In this document: in pieces, positions 4,897-7,386 of the stretch
Layout of the letters: each line of letters starts with the position of its first letter
Numbering within the stretch: position 1 is the stretch's first letter
Source of the DNA: DATBHZ01 sp036557185
Lineage (GTDB): Bacteria; Actinomycetota; Acidimicrobiia; IMCC26256; JAENVU01
Assembly: GCA_036557185.1 (NCBI GenBank)
Contig: DATBHZ010000021.1
Coordinates: forward strand, 1 to 7,386
Direction of reading: 5' to 3'
Length of the DNA stretch: 7,386 nt
Position numbers and translations under genes: made by a program
Notes under the pieces: model-generated
What the model saw: only the letters and a program-made list of their open reading frames with translations
What the model was told of the DNA's origin: nothing
Databases searched by the model: none

Positions 4897-5049
4897 ATGC
4901 CCGGCGCCGTGATCATCATCATCGTGATGGCCATCATCGGGCCGATCGCGGTCATGCTCACCGGCGCTGTGTGGAGCGCTGTGTTCGGCTGGCTGGTCGG
5001 TGACGACGCGGACGTGCGCGCCGGCGAGGGCGCGAGCACCGGCGCCTAG
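4897..5049 (+). CDS. Small single-span membrane protein (50 aa), function unknown
   Basis: The product starts MPGAVIIIIVMAIIGPIAVML and has one hydrophobic helix of about 30 residues (3-34), followed by an acidic hydrophilic tail GDDADVRAGEGASTGA that probably stays on one side of the membrane. I do not recognise the family. ATG 4897 is chosen because TATCGT sits 7 nt upstream; GTG 4888 (three residues longer, with GGGA 4 nt upstream) is an alternative. It lies 23 nt after ridA on the same strand. Its TAG (5047-5049) overlaps the TAG of the convergent glnR gene in a shared CTAG. Coding potential is supported by the coherent hydrophobic segment and the filled gap between neighbours. Confidence 0.6.
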   Translation: MPGAVIIIIVMAIIGPIAVMLTGAVWSAVFGWLVGDDADVRAGEGASTGA

Positions 5050-5732
5050 CGCGCCAAGCTCCCCTGACCGAACCGGTAGCCGACCGAGCGGACGGTCTGG
5101 ATCAGGTTCGCGTGCTCCTCACCGAGCTTCGCGCGCAGCCGGCGCACGTGGACGTCGACGGTCCGCGCACCGCCGTAGTACTCGTATCCCCAGACTCGTG
5201 ACAAGAGCTGTTCACGTGTGAACACCTTGCCGGGATGCGTAGTGAAGAACTTCAGCAGCTCGTACTCCATGTACGTGAGGTCGAGCGGCCGTGGCCCGAG
5301 CGCAGCCTGGTACGTCTCGAGGTTCAGCGCGAGGTCGCCATACTCGACGATCTCCGGGCGCGCTCCGCGCCCGACCCGCCAGAACAGGTGGCGCAACCGC
5401 GCTTCGAGCTCACGCGGGTGGAACGGCGACAGACAGAAGTCGTCGAAGAGGTCCTCGCGCAGCTCGAGCTCGGCCAGCTGCGCGCCCGTGATGAGCAGCA
5501 GCACGGGCTCGAGCGGTGCGTCGCGCTTGCGCAGCACACGGCAGACGCCGAACGCACCCTCGGGGTCTTCGTCCGCGACGACGACGGCACCGGCCCAGCC
5601 CTCCCGCGGCTCGTGCTGCAGCGCGATCGCCGCGTTCGCAGCGGCCTTCCACGCGTGACCTGCGAGGTCGAGCGTCTGCGCGAGCAGGGGCGGCGGCGGA
5701 TCGGGAAAGACCAGAAGCGGTTCGGAGCTCAC
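5046..5732 (-). CDS. glnR: GlnR-like orphan OmpR-family response regulator
   Basis: The 228-aa product has a receiver-like domain (about 5-120) and a C-terminal OmpR/PhoB winged helix (about 128-222). The DNA-binding part, with LDLTYMEYELLKFF, HPGKVFTREQLLSRVWGYEYY and GGARTVDVHVRRLRAKLG, then TVRSVGYRF, is very close to Streptomyces GlnR, the global nitrogen regulator. The receiver lacks the usual paired acidic residues near the N-terminus (LLVFPDPPPP), has only a doubtful phosphoacceptor (VVVADEDP, Asp54), and reads SPF (Ser102) instead of KPF. This resembles phosphorylation-independent GlnR proteins. GTG 5732 is chosen because GAGGG lies just upstream and overlaps the glnA TGA. The gap to glnA is 7 nt, so the genes are probably cotranscribed and translationally coupled. 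No histidine kinase is nearby. A related atypical regulator such as an MtrA/PhoP-like paralogue is less likely given the glnA linkage. Confidence 0.82.
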   Translation of the reverse strand: MSSEPLLVFPDPPPPLLAQTLDLAGHAWKAAANAAIALQHEPREGWAGAVVVADEDPEGAFGVCRVLRKRDAPLEPVLLLITGAQLAELELREDLFDDFCLSPFHPRELEARLRHLFWRVGRGARPEIVEYGDLALNLETYQAALGPRPLDLTYMEYELLKFFTTHPGKVFTREQLLSRVWGYEYYGGARTVDVHVRRLRAKLGEEHANLIQTVRSVGYRFGQGSLAR

Positions 5733-5739
5733 GACGCCC

Positions 5740-7068
5740 TCACAGCGCTCCGAGGTATCGCTGGATCTCCCACGGCGTGACCTGCTCCTTGTATGCGTTC
5801 CACTCGGCCCGCTTGTTGCGGATGAAGTAGTCGAAGACGTGCTCGCCGAGCACCTCCGCGACGAGCGGAGATTGTTCCATGACATCGACCGCATCCGAGA
5901 GCGATTGCGGCAGCGACGCGATGCCCTGCTGCTGACGCTGCTCGCGGCTCATCTCGAAGATGTTGTTCGTCGCCTCGTCCGGGAGGTCGTAGCCCTCCTC
6001 CACGCCTTTGAGGCCGGCTCCGAGCATGACGGCGAAGCTGAGGTAGGGGTTGCACGCAGGGTCGGGCGAGCGGAATTCGACCCTCGTGCTGCTCTCCTTC
6101 CCTCGCTTCGCGTAGGGCACACGAACGAGCGCGGACTCGTTGTTGCGCGCCCAACAGATGTAGGTGGGGGCTTCGTAGCCCTCGATCAGGCGCTTGTACG
6201 AGTTGACGGTCTGGTTCGTCACCGCGGTGATCTCGCGCGCGTGCCGCAGCAAGCCCGCGATGAACGCCTTCCCGACCTTCGAGAGCCCGTCGGGGTCACC
6301 GGGGTCGTGAAATGCGTTCGTGTCGCCTTCGAACAGCGAGAGATGGGTGTGCATCCCGGAGCCGAACGCGCCGGCGATCGGCTTCGGCATGAAGGTCGCG
6401 TGCACGCCGAGATCGCTCGCGATCTGCTTGACGACGGTCCGGAACGTCATCACGTTGTCGGCCATCGACAGCGCGTCGGTGTAGCGCAGGTCGATCTCGT
6501 GCTGACCCGGGCCGTTCTCGTGGAACGAGTACTCGACCGGGATACCCATCGCCTCGAGCGCCATGATCGTGCGCTTGCGCAACTCGCTCGACATGTCGGT
6601 GTGCGTCAGATCGAAGAAGCCCGCGTTGTCGAGCGGCTCCGGCTTGTCGACCGCCTTGAAGTAGAAGAACTCGAGCTCCGGTCCGGCGAAGAACGTGTAG
6701 CCCTTCTCACGGGCGCGATCCAGGTTGCGCCGCAGCACGAAGCGCGGGTCTCCCTCGAAGGGCTCGCCGGAGAAGTGCTGGATGTCGCAGAACACCCGGG
6801 CGACGGGCGCGTCGTCGCCGCGCCACGGGACGATCTCGAACGTGCTGGCGTCGGGCACGGCGAGCATGTCGGACTCCTGCACGCGCGTGTAGCCCTCGAT
6901 CGCCGAGCCATCGAAGCTCAGCCCCTCCTGGAGGGCGACCTCGAGCTCGGCAGGTGTGATCGCGAAGCCCTTCAGCGAGCCGAGGACGTCGGTGAACCAC
7001 AGACGGACGAAGCGGATCCCTCGTTCCTCGACGGTCCGCATCACGTACTCGACTTGTCTCTCATTCAT
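5740..7068 (-). CDS. glnA: Type I glutamine synthetase (GSI-alpha-like)
   Basis: This is a full-length glutamine synthetase, 442 aa from ATG 7068 or 444 aa from ATG 7074, matching the 444 aa of B. subtilis GlnA. It makes glutamine from glutamate, ammonia and ATP as a cytosolic dodecamer. Motifs (numbered from ATG 7074) are SFDGSAIEGYTRVQESDM (53-70), the metal-binding GPELEFF (131-137) and HENGPGQHEID (185-195), MPKP and GSGMHTHLS (239-246), NSYKRLIEGYEAP with the flap Glu301, and TRVEFRSPDPACNPYL. Arg64 corresponds to the feedback-inhibition Arg62 of B. subtilis GS. The adenylylation Tyr region of GSI-beta reads NNIFEMS, so adenylylation control is not expected. ATG 7068 is preferred because GGAG (7077-7080) lies 8 nt upstream, against 2 nt for ATG 7074. 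glnR follows directly downstream. Confidence 0.96.
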   Translation of the reverse strand: MNERQVEYVMRTVEERGIRFVRLWFTDVLGSLKGFAITPAELEVALQEGLSFDGSAIEGYTRVQESDMLAVPDASTFEIVPWRGDDAPVARVFCDIQHFSGEPFEGDPRFVLRRNLDRAREKGYTFFAGPELEFFYFKAVDKPEPLDNAGFFDLTHTDMSSELRKRTIMALEAMGIPVEYSFHENGPGQHEIDLRYTDALSMADNVMTFRTVVKQIASDLGVHATFMPKPIAGAFGSGMHTHLSLFEGDTNAFHDPGDPDGLSKVGKAFIAGLLRHAREITAVTNQTVNSYKRLIEGYEAPTYICWARNNESALVRVPYAKRGKESSTRVEFRSPDPACNPYLSFAVMLGAGLKGVEEGYDLPDEATNNIFEMSREQRQQQGIASLPQSLSDAVDVMEQSPLVAEVLGEHVFDYFIRNKRAEWNAYKEQVTPWEIQRYLGAL

Positions 7069-7076
7069 GACCATGG

Positions 7077-7080
7077 CTCC
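7077..7080 (-). promoter_or_regulatory. Ribosome binding site of glnA
   Basis: GGAG on the minus strand is 8 nt before ATG 7068 and only 2 nt before ATG 7074, which favours the shorter glnA product. Confidence 0.55.
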
Positions 7081-7091
7081 GTTCGCTGCTC

Positions 7092-7106
7092 GGCGGGATA
7101 CCCGCC
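7092..7106 (-). repeat. GC-rich hairpin in the glnA leader
   Basis: GGCGGG-TAT-CCCGCC is a perfect 6-bp stem with a 3-nt loop, ending about 11 nt before the GGAG of glnA. With no T-run it is not a typical terminator. It could affect mRNA stability or translation, or be a dyad for a protein. Confidence 0.5.
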
Positions 7107-7241
7107 TCGCGGCCGCTCACTTCGCGCTGTCGCTGCGCGCGGCCTCCGGCCGTGCTCGCGACGGTTGGCGCAGCCCGGTGTCTGCTCGCTCCGCGCCCAT
7201 TGTGGCCGCGGTTGTGGCGGGTTCCCGAGGGGAGGGGGGCG

Positions 7242-7258
7242 GTTCACACTGCGTTCAC
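7242..7258 (+). promoter_or_regulatory. Tandem GTTCAC repeat at 11-bp period, probable OmpR/PhoB-type regulator site
   Basis: GTTCAC occurs at 7242-7247 and 7253-7258, one helical turn apart, about 174 bp upstream of glnA. On the minus strand it reads GTGAAC-N5-GTGAAC. Direct repeats of this size are the binding mode of tandem winged-helix regulators. The unit resembles the Streptomyces PHO box (GTTCACC units at 11 bp) and also approximates GlnR half-sites (GTnAC and GAAAC at the same period). GTTCCC at 7221-7226 may be a weaker outlying unit. Confidence 0.5.
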
Positions 7259-7314
7259 AGGAGTGCAACGGGTGCGAAATGGCCGCCTGAGAGCTTGTGC
7301 GGCGTTCGAGCGGG

Positions 7315-7343
7315 CGCTTCCGCTCTCGCGCAACGGGGAAGCG
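7315..7343. repeat. Inverted repeat, 7-bp arms
   Basis: CGCTTCC (7315-7321) and GGAAGCG (7337-7343) are perfect inverted copies with a 15-nt loop. There is no T-run on either side. It sits just upstream of a TAGGCT element and may be an operator-like dyad or chance in GC-rich DNA. Confidence 0.3.
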
Positions 7344-7347
7344 GGCC

Positions 7348-7353
7348 TAGGCT
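7348..7353 (+). promoter_or_regulatory. Possible -10 element (TAGGCT) of a rightward gene at the window edge
   Basis: TAGGCT is followed after 6 nt by CTG (7360), then codons reading APPAAEWF with no stop before the window ends. The spacing matches the other leaderless candidates here, but CTG is a rare start and only nine codons are visible. Confidence 0.2.
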
Positions 7354-7386
7354 CCCGGCCTGGCACCACCGGCGGCCGAGTGGTTC

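Larger units (their letters stand above)
7075..7386. other. Region upstream of glnA without a supported gene
   Basis: These 312 nt hold the glnA ribosome binding site, a leader hairpin, the GTTCAC tandem repeat, a G-rich run (7229-7239), an inverted repeat and a possible edge promoter. No convincing -35/-10 pair for glnA was found on the minus strand. The reading frames crossing the region lack recognisable domains and appear to be extensions of antisense frames of glnA. Confidence 0.6.

Noticed and set aside
7199..7204. CACAAT on the minus strand as a glnA -10 element
   Set aside because: It matches only 4/6, has C at the first position, and no -35 lies at a suitable distance.
7219..7242. 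G-rich run as a possible G-quadruplex
   Set aside because: There are only three separated tracts of at least three G; a four-tract fold needs a bulge or only two tetrads. It is weak in such GC-rich DNA.
5839..7290. A 483-codon rightward open frame antisense to glnA
   Set aside because: It mirrors glnA codon for codon, gives an Arg/Glu/Val-rich product without domain motifs, and is a typical antisense shadow in high-GC DNA.
7366..7386. GGCCGAGTGGTTC at the edge resembles the D-arm of a tRNA-Ser or tRNA-Leu
   Set aside because: Aligning it as a D-arm puts C, not the nearly invariant U, at position 8 and C at position 1. The rest of the molecule is outside the window, so it cannot be supported.

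Overview
The window is high-GC DNA with strong G/C bias at third codon positions. It looks like a chromosomal piece of an actinobacterium, perhaps an Acidimicrobiia-like or other deep lineage. The main support is a GlnR-type orphan response regulator beside glnA, a SufR-like repressor next to Fe-S carrier genes, a Tat-dependent lipoprotein with a Ser/Thr-rich tail, and several start codons placed as if their mRNAs were leaderless. The taxonomic placement is inference. I see no RNA genes, CRISPR array, insertion sequence or phage gene.

Left part (1-1709), Fe-S cluster biogenesis. The 5' end of a leftward gene with an Mrp/DUF59 N-terminal domain is divergent from a rightward SufR-like winged-helix regulator. 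Both promoters overlap face to face between about 165 and 211, with a SufR-box-like palindrome on top of them. An ErpA/IscA-type carrier follows, then an EVE-domain (PUA-like) gene 4 nt behind it. No sufBCDSU genes are in the window.

Middle (1723-5049). A leftward Tat/lipobox lipoprotein with a thioredoxin-like domain and a 49-residue Ser/Thr tail ends against the EVE gene. Divergent from it is the most unusual gene of the window: a 565-aa single-chain fusion of a complete two-[2Fe-2S] xanthine-dehydrogenase small-subunit domain to a roughly half-size, apparently degenerate molybdopterin-type domain. It overlaps a canonical RidA imine deaminase by 4 nt, and a 50-aa one-helix membrane protein follows.

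Right part (5046-7386), nitrogen assimilation. A leftward glnA (type I-alpha-like glutamine synthetase) is followed after 7 nt by glnR, whose receiver domain has lost the usual phosphorylation residues. The convergent stops of glnR and the small membrane gene share the tetranucleotide CTAG. The 312 nt upstream of glnA hold a tandem GTTCAC repeat at 11-bp period (a plausible site for an OmpR/PhoB-type regulator such as GlnR or PhoP), a tight hairpin just before the ribosome binding site, another inverted repeat, and a possible start of a rightward gene at the window edge.

Best leads: the condensed XDH-like fusion coupled to RidA, the compact SufR/Mrp divergent control region, and the recurring TAnnnT-N6/7-start layout that points to leaderless transcription.
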